NCBI RefSeq assembly: GCF_014645735.1 | Contig: NZ_BMMH01000015.1 | Coordinates: 62,001-126,000 of the forward strand | Direction: 5' to 3' | Source of the DNA: Nocardia jinanensis | GTDB lineage: Bacteria; Actinomycetota; Actinomycetes; Mycobacteriales; Mycobacteriaceae | Length of the DNA: 64,000 bases | Part shown: in pieces, positions 43,148 to 52,000 of the stretch | Numbering within the stretch: position 1 is the first letter of the stretch | Layout of the letters: each line of letters starts with the position of its first letter | Made by a program: the position numbers and the translations under genes | The notes under the pieces: model-generated | What the model was told of the DNA's origin: nothing | Database searches by the model: none | The model's input: the letters and a program-made list of their open reading frames with translations, nothing else

Positions 43148-43756
43148 TTACAGTGTGCGCCGGCCGGAGAACGCCCGGCCCAGCGTCAGCTCGTCGGCGA
43201 ACTCCAGATCACCGCCCATGGGTAGACCGGACGCTAGGCGGGTGACGGTGAGTCCGGGAAAATCACGCAGCATTCGCACCAGGTAGGTCGCGGTCGCCTC
43301 GCCCTCGGTGTTCGGATCGGTCGCGATGATCACCTCGGTGACGTCCACCCCGTCGTCCTGGCTCCCGATGCGGGTCAGCAGTTCCCGGATGCGCAACTGT
43401 TCCGGGCCCACCCCGCTCAACGGGTCGAGAGCGCCGCCCAGCACGTGATAGCGCCCCCGGAACTCCCGGGTCCGCTCGATGGCCGGAACGTCCTTGGGTT
43501 CCTCGACCACGCAGATCATGCTGCGATCACGGCGCGGATCCGCGCAGATCCGGCACAGATCGCCGTCGGCGACCGTGCCGCACTGTGCGCAGAACCGCAC
43601 ACCCTCGCGGATCTTCTGCAGTACCGCCTGGAGCCGGTCGAGCTCCGGCGGTTCCACTCCGAGCAGGTGGAACGCGATCCGCTGGGCGCTCTTCGGACCG
43701 ACGCCCGGTAGTTTCCCCAGTTCGTCGATGAGATCCTGAACCGGACCCTCGTACAC
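43148..43756 (-). CDS. recR: Recombination mediator RecR
   Basis: A 202-residue protein of the RecFOR pathway that helps load RecA at gaps. A helix-hairpin-helix is near LGKLPGVGPKSAQRIAFHLL (14-34). The zinc finger has Cys56, Cys59, Cys68 and Cys71. A Toprim domain follows with ICVVEEPKDVPAIE and VIIATDPNTEGEATA. It starts at GTG 43756, 18 bp after ebfC, the standard ebfC-recR pair. Confidence 0.96.
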   Translation of the reverse strand: MYEGPVQDLIDELGKLPGVGPKSAQRIAFHLLGVEPPELDRLQAVLQKIREGVRFCAQCGTVADGDLCRICADPRRDRSMICVVEEPKDVPAIERTREFRGRYHVLGGALDPLSGVGPEQLRIRELLTRIGSQDDGVDVTEVIIATDPNTEGEATATYLVRMLRDFPGLTVTRLASGLPMGGDLEFADELTLGRAFSGRRTL

Positions 43757-43774
43757 CGCGATTCCCCGGCGCGA

Positions 43775-44101
43775 TCAGAAGCCGGGCAGACCCGGTGCGC
43801 CGCCGGCCAGTGGTCCCAGCCGCTCGGCCGCCAGTTGCTGGGCGTTGGTCATGGCGTCGTTGACCGCTCCGATCACCAGGTCCTGCAGAGTTTCCACATC
43901 CTCGGGATCGACTGCCTTCGGATCGATCGTCAGCGCCAGCACCTCACCGGTCGCCTTGATCGTCACCCGGACCAGACCGTTTCCGGCCTGACCGTCCACC
44001 TCTGCCGCGGCGATCTCGGCCTGCGCCGCCATCACCTGCTCCTGCATCTGCTGGGCCTGCTGGAGCAACTGCTGCATATCGAACTGACCATCGGGCTGCA
44101 C
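43775..44101 (-). CDS. ebfC: Nucleoid-associated protein EbfC/YbaB
   Basis: A 108-residue DNA-binding protein of the YbaB/EbfC family. I start at GTG 44101, which has AGAGAGGA just upstream; ATG 44077 (MQQLLQQAQQM) is an alternative. The N-terminal coiled helix is rich in Gln, followed by VRVTIKATGEVLALTIDPKA and a C-terminal helix. Next to recR, as in most bacteria. The likely role is nucleoid organisation. Confidence 0.93.
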   Translation of the reverse strand: MQPDGQFDMQQLLQQAQQMQEQVMAAQAEIAAAEVDGQAGNGLVRVTIKATGEVLALTIDPKAVDPEDVETLQDLVIGAVNDAMTNAQQLAAERLGPLAGGAPGLPGF

Positions 44102-44242
44102 GGGATTCCTCTCTACGGACGGGTCACAATTCAGCCTAGACCGCCTCGGTCGCCGATTCCGCCGCACCCATGTCCGCCTAGTATCGGATTCGCCGGTGCG
44201 CTCGTACCGAGCCGAAAATCTTTAGTGTTACTGGAGTTCGAC

Positions 44243-44791
44243 TTGTCCAAGGGATATTTGCTGGGTGCCCTCATGATGGTGTCCGGCGTGTTCCGCGCGG
44301 CCGCAGCCGTTGCCGATCCCGAGGTGGCCGCCGACCACGGCAACGGATGCGTCATCGATCCCGCCACACCGGCGGTGACCATCGACTCGTTGCGCTGGAA
44401 TTGCACCGACGACCAGCACGTCCAGATCTATCATGCGGCCCGGGCGGGTGCGGTGCCGTCCGGGGTGAAGAACGGCTGGGTGACCTCGACCACGCCCATC
44501 GAACCCCTCACACCCCCGTTCTGGCTCGGGAAAACCTTCGACACCGGCCCCGACGGCGGACGGTTGACGAACCGGGTCACCGGCGCGGATATCGAGGGCT
44601 GGCCGGCGAAGGTATACCTGGCGCCCTCGCGCGTGGACGGCGAACAATCCTGGGTGCTGGACTACACCCCCGCGATCACCCCGCAGGTCTACGACGAGAT
44701 CCGGGAGGTCGTGCCCGGAGTGTGGCTCGGCTACTCCTGGTGGCGCGGCGACCGCCAGGACCCGGTGCTGCTGTCGTTCGTCCTGGCGTGA
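44243..44791 (+). CDS. Secreted protein of unknown function, possibly DUF4334-like
   Basis: A 182-residue exported protein with signal peptide-like start LSKGYLLGALMMVSGVF. I choose TTG 44243 because GGAG stands 6 nt upstream and the lysine gives a proper signal; ATG 44273 is possible. The mature part has two cysteines (CVIDPATP and WNCTDD). WLGKTFDTGPDG, NRVTG, and SWVLDYTPAITPQVYDEIREVVPGVWLGYSWW recall the DUF4334/GXWXG domain, from memory. It stands where mycobacteria have the amidase Rv3717, to which I see no similarity. Function unknown. Confidence 0.7.
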   Translation: MSKGYLLGALMMVSGVFRAAAAVADPEVAADHGNGCVIDPATPAVTIDSLRWNCTDDQHVQIYHAARAGAVPSGVKNGWVTSTTPIEPLTPPFWLGKTFDTGPDGGRLTNRVTGADIEGWPAKVYLAPSRVDGEQSWVLDYTPAITPQVYDEIREVVPGVWLGYSWWRGDRQDPVLLSFVLA

Positions 44792-44857
44792 GGAAGTTGT
44801 CGGTACGTGCACTGATGATGCGGGAAATCCCGGCTCATCTCGAGAACAGGAGACACA

Positions 44858-45211
44858 ATGGGACTCACCATCGCCTGCACCACCTACGACTGCGACAACG
44901 CCGCCGAACTGGCGAGCTTCTACGCACAACTGCTCGATCACCCGGTAGACCCCGAAGCCTCCGAGTTCTTCGCCACCGTCGGCCGTGAATCGGGGATGAC
45001 CCCGCCGCTGATGTTCGTCAAGGTGCCCGAACGGACACCGGGCAAGAACTCGATCCACCTGGATCTGCTGGCGACCGACCTGCCCGCCGAGATCGAACGA
45101 GCCCTCGCCCTGGGCGCCCGGCATATCGGCGACTTCGGCGAGGTCGGGATCAAATGGACCACCCTCGCCGACCCGGAGGGGAACCTGTTCGATATCGCGA
45201 CTCTCCCCTGA
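44858..45211 (+). CDS. VOC (glyoxalase/dioxygenase superfamily) protein
   Basis: A 117-residue single-domain protein of the vicinal oxygen chelate superfamily. It opens TIACTTYDCDNAAELASFYAQLL and closes TLADPEGNLFDI, the usual terminal ligand strand. The paired beta-alpha-beta halves are evident (SIHLDLLATDLPAEIERALALGAR in the second). AGGAGA lies just before the ATG. The metal ligands and substrate are uncertain; many such proteins bind antibiotics or small toxic metabolites. Confidence 0.85.
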   Translation: MGLTIACTTYDCDNAAELASFYAQLLDHPVDPEASEFFATVGRESGMTPPLMFVKVPERTPGKNSIHLDLLATDLPAEIERALALGARHIGDFGEVGIKWTTLADPEGNLFDIATLP

Positions 45212-45321
45212 CCGTTCCCGGCCGCCACAACGCCGGACCCCGGCACCCGTACCGGGCGGTCACCGGCGCGGATCGTCCCTCCGCTCCCGGCGACCGTCCG
45301 ATCCGGTCGAGCTCGGCCTGA

Positions 45322-45756
45322 TCAGGCCAGTTCGCGCTTCAGGTTCTCCAGCACCTCGGCCTGGATCTTGCGCAGGCCGAGGGGCGCGAAAATGCCCTCG
45401 AAGATGCCCTTGACACCGCCGGCGCCCTGCCAGGTGGTCTCCAGGGTGATCGTCGAACCGGAACCGGCCGGGGCGACCGTCCAGGTGTTGACGAGCGAGG
45501 AATTGGCGTCCTTCTCGGTGACGACGTGGTCGGCGACCGAAACCTGGGCGCGGATGTTGCGCACCCGGCTCTCGGTAGCCTGCAGGGTCCATTCGGCGAC
45601 GGTGCCGTCCCCCTGCCCGCCCTCGACGACCTTGTAGTCGCGGTAGTGCGCCGACAGAATCTTCGGGCGCACCTCCGTGTAATCGGTGACCGCCGCCAGC
45701 GCGCGCTGTGGGTCTGCGGCGACCTCGGTCGAACTGCCGGCTTTGACCTGTCCCAC
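45322..45756 (-). CDS. SRPBCC-family protein (Rv3718c-like)
   Basis: A 144-residue START-like/polyketide-cyclase-fold protein. It begins VKAGSSTEVAADPQRALAAVTDYTEVRPKI, the usual first strand and helix, and ends with a long helix (APLGLRKIQAEVLENLKREL). The start GTG has AAGGAG 10 nt upstream. In mycobacteria Rv3718c lies at the same place, between the amidase and the flavoprotein pair. A lipid or hydrophobic ligand is expected; no catalytic residues are known. Confidence 0.87.
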   Translation of the reverse strand: MGQVKAGSSTEVAADPQRALAAVTDYTEVRPKILSAHYRDYKVVEGGQGDGTVAEWTLQATESRVRNIRAQVSVADHVVTEKDANSSLVNTWTVAPAGSGSTITLETTWQGAGGVKGIFEGIFAPLGLRKIQAEVLENLKRELA

Positions 45757-46232
45757 GGTGAACTCCTTGTTTATTTGCGTCGCCTTCGGCGCCGCGGGGT
45801 CGGGGCCCTGTTAACCCCGGTTCTTCACTCCGCCGCTCGGTCGCTGCGCTCCTTCGCTCTGTCGCTCCAGAACCGGGGCGAGCCGCGACCATCAACGCCG
45901 AACGCCCACGGTAGTCGGTGGGATCGCCATCGGTCGAGAAAGCCCACCTGCCACAGCGAAAGGGTCGACCAACCACCTTTGCGGGTGCGCCGATCCCCAA
46001 CCTCTACAAGCGATCCGCGCCCACTTTCCCATCGGGCAAGGCCCCTGGACATCCTCGCGTCCCGGCGCCCTCCTCCCTCACATACGGATGCGAATAAATA
46101 CCGACAATTCCGGAATAGCGGTCAATCCGCATGAACCGATAATCGAACACGGTGCAACGGATATGTGACATTTCGCCACCGACGATCCCCCCGCAGTGGC
46201 CGCTCGAGACCAAGTAGGACTAGCGTCTAGAC
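45757..46232. other. Divergent gap with structured repeat
   Basis: About 476 bp between the SRPBCC gene and the flavoprotein gene. It contains a large inverted repeat (45815-45878) and, nearer the flavoprotein gene, the palindrome ATTCCGGAAT (46107-46116) flanked by ACCG and CGGT. No open frame is convincing. Both promoters must be here. Confidence 0.55.
45815..45878. repeat. 64-bp inverted repeat with CGCT-rich centre
   Basis: CCCCGGTTCT (45815-45824) and AGAACCGGGG (45869-45878) are perfect inverted repeats. The 44-bp centre is a run of CGCT-containing units (GCTCGGTCGCTGCGCT and so on). It could form a cruciform or an RNA hairpin. It lies in the 5' region of the SRPBCC gene. Confidence 0.6.
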
Positions 46233-47675
46233 GTGGCAATGAGTCTGTTGGGGAAGGCCGGCCACGGTCCGGCCGCATATGAATCCGGGTTCGCCGCATA
46301 TCGGGCAGGTGTCGATCGCCTGCTCGCGAGCTATCGCGCCATCCCGGCGGGCGCAAACGTGCGGCTGGCCAAGAAGACTTCCAATCTATTTCGCGCGCGA
46401 ACGAAGAACACAGCACCGGGACTGGACGTCTCGGGGCTCACCCACGTGATCGAGGTCGACCCGGACGCCAAGACGGCCGAGGTCGCGGGGATGACCACCT
46501 ACGAAGACCTGGTGGCAGCCACCCTGCCGTACGGTCTGGCGCCGCTGGTGGTCCCGCAACTCAAGACCATCACCCTGGGTGGTGCGGTCACCGGGCTCGG
46601 TATCGAATCGACCTCGTTCCGCAACGGCCTGCCGCACGAATCGGTCCTGGAGATGGAGGTGCTCACCGGAGCCGGTGAGATCGTCACCATCACCCCGGAC
46701 GGAGCCGACGCCGAACTCTTCCGCGGTTTCCCGAACTCCTACGGCACACTGGGTTACACCACCCGCTTGAAGATCGAGCTGGAATCGGTTCCGCCGTATG
46801 TGGAGCTACGTCATCTGCGGTTCCACGACCTGCGCGAACTCGAGTCCGCATTGGAGCGGGTCGTACTGGAACGCAGCTTCGACGGGGAGCGGGTCGACTA
46901 CCTGGACGGTGTCGTGTTCAGCGCCGGGGAGAGCTACCTCACCCTGGGCAGGCAGACCGACGAACCGGGCCCGGTGAGCGACTACACCGATATGGACATC
47001 TACTACCGGTCCATCCAGCACGACGGCTCGGCGCCGAAACGCGATCGGCTCACCATCCAGGACTATCTCTGGCGGTGGGACACCGACTGGTTCTGGTGCT
47101 CGCGCGCGTTCGGGACGCAGAACCCGAAGATCCGGCGCTTCTGGCCGAAACGCTATCGGCGCAGCAGCTTCTACTGGAAGCTCGTCGCGCTCGATCATCG
47201 CTACAACATCGGCGACAAACTTGCCGCACGCAGGGGCGATCCGCCGCAGGAGCGCGTGGTGCAGGACATCGAGGTGCCGGTGGAGCGCACTGCGGATTTC
47301 GTCGAGTGGTTCCTGCGTGAGATCCCCATCGAACCCCTCTGGCTGTGCCCGCTGCGGCTGCGCGATTCCGCCGCGGCGGACGACGCCCGGCCCTGGACGC
47401 TGTATCCGCTGCGCCCGGGCCGCACCTATGTGAATATCGGCTTCTGGTCGGCGGTTCCGAAATCCCCCGGTCAGATGGATGGCGCGGCAAACCGTTCCAT
47501 CGAGAAAACCGTCACTGAATTCGACGGACACAAATCCCTGTACTCGGATTCTTTTTACGAGCCCGAGGAATTTGCCGCTCTTTATGGCGGTGAAAGTTAC
47601 AAATCATTGAAAAAACGCTACGACCCCGGCCAGCGCCTGCTGGATCTGTACTCGAAGGCGGTGCAACGCAGATGA
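46233..47675 (+). CDS. FAD-binding oxidoreductase of lipid-modification pair (Rv3719-like)
   Basis: A 480-residue flavoprotein of the FAD_binding_4 (PCMH) type, like DHCR24. The FAD region reads VIEVDPDAKTAEVAGMTTYEDLV then VVPQLKTITLGGAVTGLGIESTSFRNGLPHES (about 72-135), followed by FPNSYGTLGY. The C-terminal substrate domain has the tail RYDPGQRLLDLYSKA typical of this group. The stop overlaps the methyltransferase start (ATGA), so the two act together. Related pairs (BfaB/BfaA, TmsA/TmsB) make 10-methyl branched fatty acids; whether this pair does so is inference. Confidence 0.85.
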   Translation: MAMSLLGKAGHGPAAYESGFAAYRAGVDRLLASYRAIPAGANVRLAKKTSNLFRARTKNTAPGLDVSGLTHVIEVDPDAKTAEVAGMTTYEDLVAATLPYGLAPLVVPQLKTITLGGAVTGLGIESTSFRNGLPHESVLEMEVLTGAGEIVTITPDGADAELFRGFPNSYGTLGYTTRLKIELESVPPYVELRHLRFHDLRELESALERVVLERSFDGERVDYLDGVVFSAGESYLTLGRQTDEPGPVSDYTDMDIYYRSIQHDGSAPKRDRLTIQDYLWRWDTDWFWCSRAFGTQNPKIRRFWPKRYRRSSFYWKLVALDHRYNIGDKLAARRGDPPQERVVQDIEVPVERTADFVEWFLREIPIEPLWLCPLRLRDSAAADDARPWTLYPLRPGRTYVNIGFWSAVPKSPGQMDGAANRSIEKTVTEFDGHKSLYSDSFYEPEEFAALYGGESYKSLKKRYDPGQRLLDLYSKAVQRR

Positions 47676-48988
47676 CGACATTCAAGGATAGATCCGATGC
47701 TTTCGCGGACCCGGGCACCCGGCTCAGCATCGCGGAGGTTGTCGAGACCCTGGTCGACGGCAATGTCCCCATAAAGCTGACCGCCTATGACGGCAGCACC
47801 ACGGGCCCTGTGGACTCCGAGTTCGCACTCGAGATCCGTAATCCGCGCGGGATAAACTATCTCGCCAACGCCCCCGGCGATCTCGGTCTCGCCCGCGCCT
47901 ACATATCCGGCGATATGGACGCGGCGGGGGTACATCCGGGCGATCCGTACAAGATTCTCGCCGCGATGACCGATCTGAAGTTCAAGCGTCCCTCGGCGCT
48001 CTCGCTGGTGGCCATCGCCCGGTCGCTCGGTTGGGAGCGGCTGCGGCCGGTGCCGCCACCGCCACAGGAGACCCTGCCGCGCTGGCGCCGGATCGCGCTG
48101 GAGGGGCTGCGGCACTCCAAAGCCCGCGACGCCGAGGTCATCCACCACCACTACGACGTCTCGAATACGTTCTACGAGTACGTCCTCGGTCCGTCGATGA
48201 CCTACACCTGCGCGTGTTACGGCGACCGGGACTGGACGCTGGAGCAGGCGCAGGAGAACAAGTACCGGCTGGTCTTCGAGAAGCTGCGGCTGAAAGAGGG
48301 CGATCGCCTGCTCGATATCGGTTGCGGTTGGGGCGGTATGGTCCGCTATGCCGCCAAGCGGGGGGTCCGGGTCATCGGTGCCACCCTGTCGGCCGAACAG
48401 GCCTCCTGGGCGCAGCAGAAGATAGCCGAGGAGGGGCTCGCCGATCTGGCCGAGGTCCGCCATTCCGATTATCGCGACATCACCGAAACCGAGTTCGACG
48501 CGGTGTCCTCGATCGGGTTGACCGAACATATCGGGGTCCAGAACTATCCGTACTATTTCCGGTTCATCCAGGGCAAGCTGCGTGAGGGCGGTCTGTTCCT
48601 GAACCACTGCATCACCCGGCCGGACAACACCCGGACCACGAAGGCGGGCGATTTCATCGACCGGTACGTGTTCCCCGACGGGGAGCTCATCGGCTCCGGC
48701 CGGATCATCAGCGAGATCCAGAACATCGGCCTGGAAGTACTGCACGAGGAGAATCTGCGCGAGCACTACGCGCTGACGCTCACCGAGTGGTGCAAGAACC
48801 TGGTGGCCAACTGGGACGCGTGCGTGGCCGAGGCCGGCGAGGGCACGGCCAAGGTGTGGGGCCTGTACATGGCGGGAAGCCGACTCGGTTTCGAACGCAA
48901 TGTCGTGCAGCTGCACCAGGTACTGGGTGTGAAACTGGGAGCCTCCGGGCAGCCCGGGGTGCCACTGCGGCCCTGGTGGCAGCCCTAG
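47672..48988 (+). CDS. Cyclopropane/methyl fatty-acid synthase (Rv3720-like)
   Basis: A 438-residue SAM-dependent methyltransferase of the cyclopropane-fatty-acyl-phospholipid synthase family. A N-terminal domain (about 1-140) precedes VIHHHYDVSNTFYEYVLGPSMTYTCACY. The SAM loop is LLDIGCGWGGMVRYAAKRG (Asp215 region) and the family's active-site area follows in SSIGLTEHIGVQNYPYYF. Acts on unsaturated acyl chains of phospholipids, adding a methylene or methyl. It is coupled to the flavoprotein by a 4-bp overlap; together a double-bond methyl reduction is likely. Confidence 0.88.
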   Translation: MTTFKDRSDAFADPGTRLSIAEVVETLVDGNVPIKLTAYDGSTTGPVDSEFALEIRNPRGINYLANAPGDLGLARAYISGDMDAAGVHPGDPYKILAAMTDLKFKRPSALSLVAIARSLGWERLRPVPPPPQETLPRWRRIALEGLRHSKARDAEVIHHHYDVSNTFYEYVLGPSMTYTCACYGDRDWTLEQAQENKYRLVFEKLRLKEGDRLLDIGCGWGGMVRYAAKRGVRVIGATLSAEQASWAQQKIAEEGLADLAEVRHSDYRDITETEFDAVSSIGLTEHIGVQNYPYYFRFIQGKLREGGLFLNHCITRPDNTRTTKAGDFIDRYVFPDGELIGSGRIISEIQNIGLEVLHEENLREHYALTLTEWCKNLVANWDACVAEAGEGTAKVWGLYMAGSRLGFERNVVQLHQVLGVKLGASGQPGVPLRPWWQP

Positions 48989-49010
48989 CCACCCGGTCCG
49001 ATCACCGGGC

Positions 49011-52000
49011 TCAACTGAGCAGTTCGTCGAGGAAGCGGATCGGGACACGGATCGCACCGAGGGTGCGGACCGTGTCCGTTCCGTCCGGCGTGGTGACCGG
49101 CAGGTCGTCACGCACCACGCGCAGGATCTCGCGCACCGCCGGACCCGCGTCCAACAGCGGCCGGGTCCAGCCCAATTCGGCGCAGGTGGAAACCGCCGGC
49201 GCCAGCAGCGCGGCCGATTCGCCGACCCAGCCCGCGGCGGCGAGGCATTCGGCGAGCAGCAGCGACATATCGAGCTGGGCTCGGGGCCGCCGCTGTTCAC
49301 CGGTCCGCCCGTAGAGCGCGCGGGCGTGGCGGGCTGCGCGTTCGTGCTCCTGCCGGTCTCCGACTTCGAGCAGGGCACGGATGATGGTGATCTCACCGGC
49401 CTCGAGGTTCAGCACGGTCGGCGCGCGATCCGGGCCGGAACCGCGGTCTCGTCCGGTGAGTTCGGGCAGGCTGCGCGCGGTGCTGTCGGCGGCTTCCGGC
49501 CGATCGCCCGGCCCCGGTCGCACGATTCCCAGATGGATCTGCTCGGCCCGGATATGAGCGGCCAGCCGGGTCAGTTGATGATCGGCCGCGATCCGCGATC
49601 CCTCGGCCAGCCGGACCGCGGCCGCGGTGAGATCACCGCGCAGAGCCTTCACCCGGGCGCCGGTGACGATGGTGGCGATCAGCGATTCGATCGGGCCGAT
49701 CCGGGCCACCAGCTGGTAACTCTCGTCGAACAGTGCCTCGGCGGCGGCCAGATCACCACCCCGGTATTCCAGTTCACCGAGCAGCCCGGCCACCGCGCGG
49801 ACCCCGTGCGAACGCGGCCCGGACCGGGTCTGCGCCGTCTTGTAGGCCTGCCGGTAGGCGCTCAACGCGGCCGGGATATCGAGCTGTTCATAGGCGATGA
49901 GTCCACGACCACACCATGCGAAGATCTCCCCCAGCGGTTCCCGTGAACGCTCCTGATACGGCCGCGCCCACTCCAGCATGGCCGCCGCCGCCGGATAGTC
50001 GAATTCGCAGATCCGGACATAGGCCTGGATATTGGCCGCGGTCGCCACCGTCCACGCCGGTAACTCGTCGGGGTGTTCGAGCGATTCGGAAACCTGCTCG
50101 AAGACGCCGGCGATGCGATCGTGGGAGATCTCGTCGGAGGCGGCGAGTACCGCGGCCTGGCACCGCTGTTGACGGACCTCGCCGTCGTCGTCCGGACTCC
50201 GCGACAGTACGTTCGACAGCCGGTTCAGCGCGGACCGCGCGGCGGTGGACTGTTGCAGATTCACGTTCGCGCGAGCCACCGCCATCAGCAGTTTCGAACG
50301 CGTTGCGACCTGCTGTACCGGCAGTTTCGAGACCGACCCGAGCAGCGTCGCGACCCGCGACCCGTCGATCAGGTCCATCCCGCCGCTTTCCAGCAGATCG
50401 AGCGCGGTCTTGAAATCGGTACCGGCCAGGGAATGATCCACCGATTTGCGCAGCAGTTGATGTTCGGCGTACCAGCGCGCCGCCCGGCGGTGCAGCGCTC
50501 TCACCCGACCCGGGCGGGTCCGGTCCAGCCGGGCACGCAGGTATTCGGCGAACAGCGGCTGCATCCGGTACCACTCCGGATCCTCGTCGGTGTGCCGCAC
50601 GAACAGTTCACGCCGCTCGGCCTGTTCGAGCAGTCGCGGGGCCTCGTCATTCCCGGTTATCGCGGTGGCCAGCGACCCGTTCGCCTGCTCGATCACCGCG
50701 AGATCGGAGAGGAAGTCGAGCATCTCCGGTTCCAACGTGTCCAGCACGTTCTCGGCCAGGTACTCGCGGATACCGTGCCCGCCTTCCGACATCCGGTCCA
50801 GCAGACCGGTGGGATCCGGGTCGTCGCGCAGTGCGAGGCTGATCAGCTGGATCGCGGCGGGCCAGCCGTCGGTGGCGGCGTACATCCGGTCGATCTGATC
50901 GGAATCGAGGGTGAAACCGTTGCGCCGCACCAGGATTTCACCGGTCTCGGCCCGAGTCAGGCGAAGCTGCTCGGAATCGATCTGCACCAGTTCGTCGTTC
51001 ATTCGCATCCGGCCCATCGGCAGGTCGGAGGGGTCGCGACTGGTCACCACGAACCGCAGGTGGTGGCAGCCGCTGTCCAGTAGCGCCGACAGCACCCGCA
51101 GCGCGCCGGGATCGCTGAGCCGATGCCAGTCGTCGATGATCACGACCACCGGTTTCCCGCTGGTATGCAGCTCGTCGATCAGGCTCGATATCGCGAACGT
51201 GACCGTATCCGCGGGCCGCTCCTCGAGCATCTGCCCCAGCCCGGCACCGATCTCGGGCCGGACCCGGTTGACGGCCTCGATCAGATGCGCCAGGAACCAG
51301 ACCTCGTTGTCGTCCCCACTGTCGATACCGATCCAGGCGACGGGAAGGTCCAATCCGGCCAGTTCGTCACGCCATTGCGCGGCCAGCACACTCTTACCGA
51401 ATCCGGCGGGGGCGTGGATAACGGTGAGCCGGCATCCGACACCGTCGCGCAGGATATCCAGCAACCGTGGCCGCCGCACCGGTTCCCGAGGAGGCGTGGG
51501 TGGGCGGAACTTGGTGGCCGGGCTCGGCGGCAATGTCGCCGAGCGTTCCGGCGCGCTACCGGCCGTGCCGAGTCGACCGGCCGCACCGGTGTGCGGATCC
51601 GTCCCGCCGCTTCGTCTACGCGCACGGGCGACGCCGAAAGGGCTCGGAATCTGTGCCGCGGCACCGGTGGCACCCCTGTGCCCCGACATCGTGGGCGGTA
51701 GCAGCGGCCAGCTCCGGCGCGCGGTCACCGCGGGCGTCCTGTCGTGTACGGGCGGTTCGGCGTCGACGGCCGTGACCTCGGGATCCAGCAGCGCCATTTC
51801 GTCCGGAACCTGGTCGTGTGCGAGCTGCACCGCGCGCAGCATCTCGCCGAATTCGTAGGCCGAGGCCGGGCGTTCCTCCGGTTCCTGGGCCATGGCCTGT
51901 TCGATAACCGCGGCCACATCGGCCGGAATATCCTGTTCGCGAAGGTCCGGTACCGGTTGGGTCGTGATCCGGAGGAACTGCGCCACCACGCGTTCCCCCG

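Noticed and set aside
49326..51083. Long plus-strand frames antisense to the PknK-like gene
   Set aside because: They are high-GC shadows without conserved motifs; the minus frame has complete kinase and ATPase signatures.
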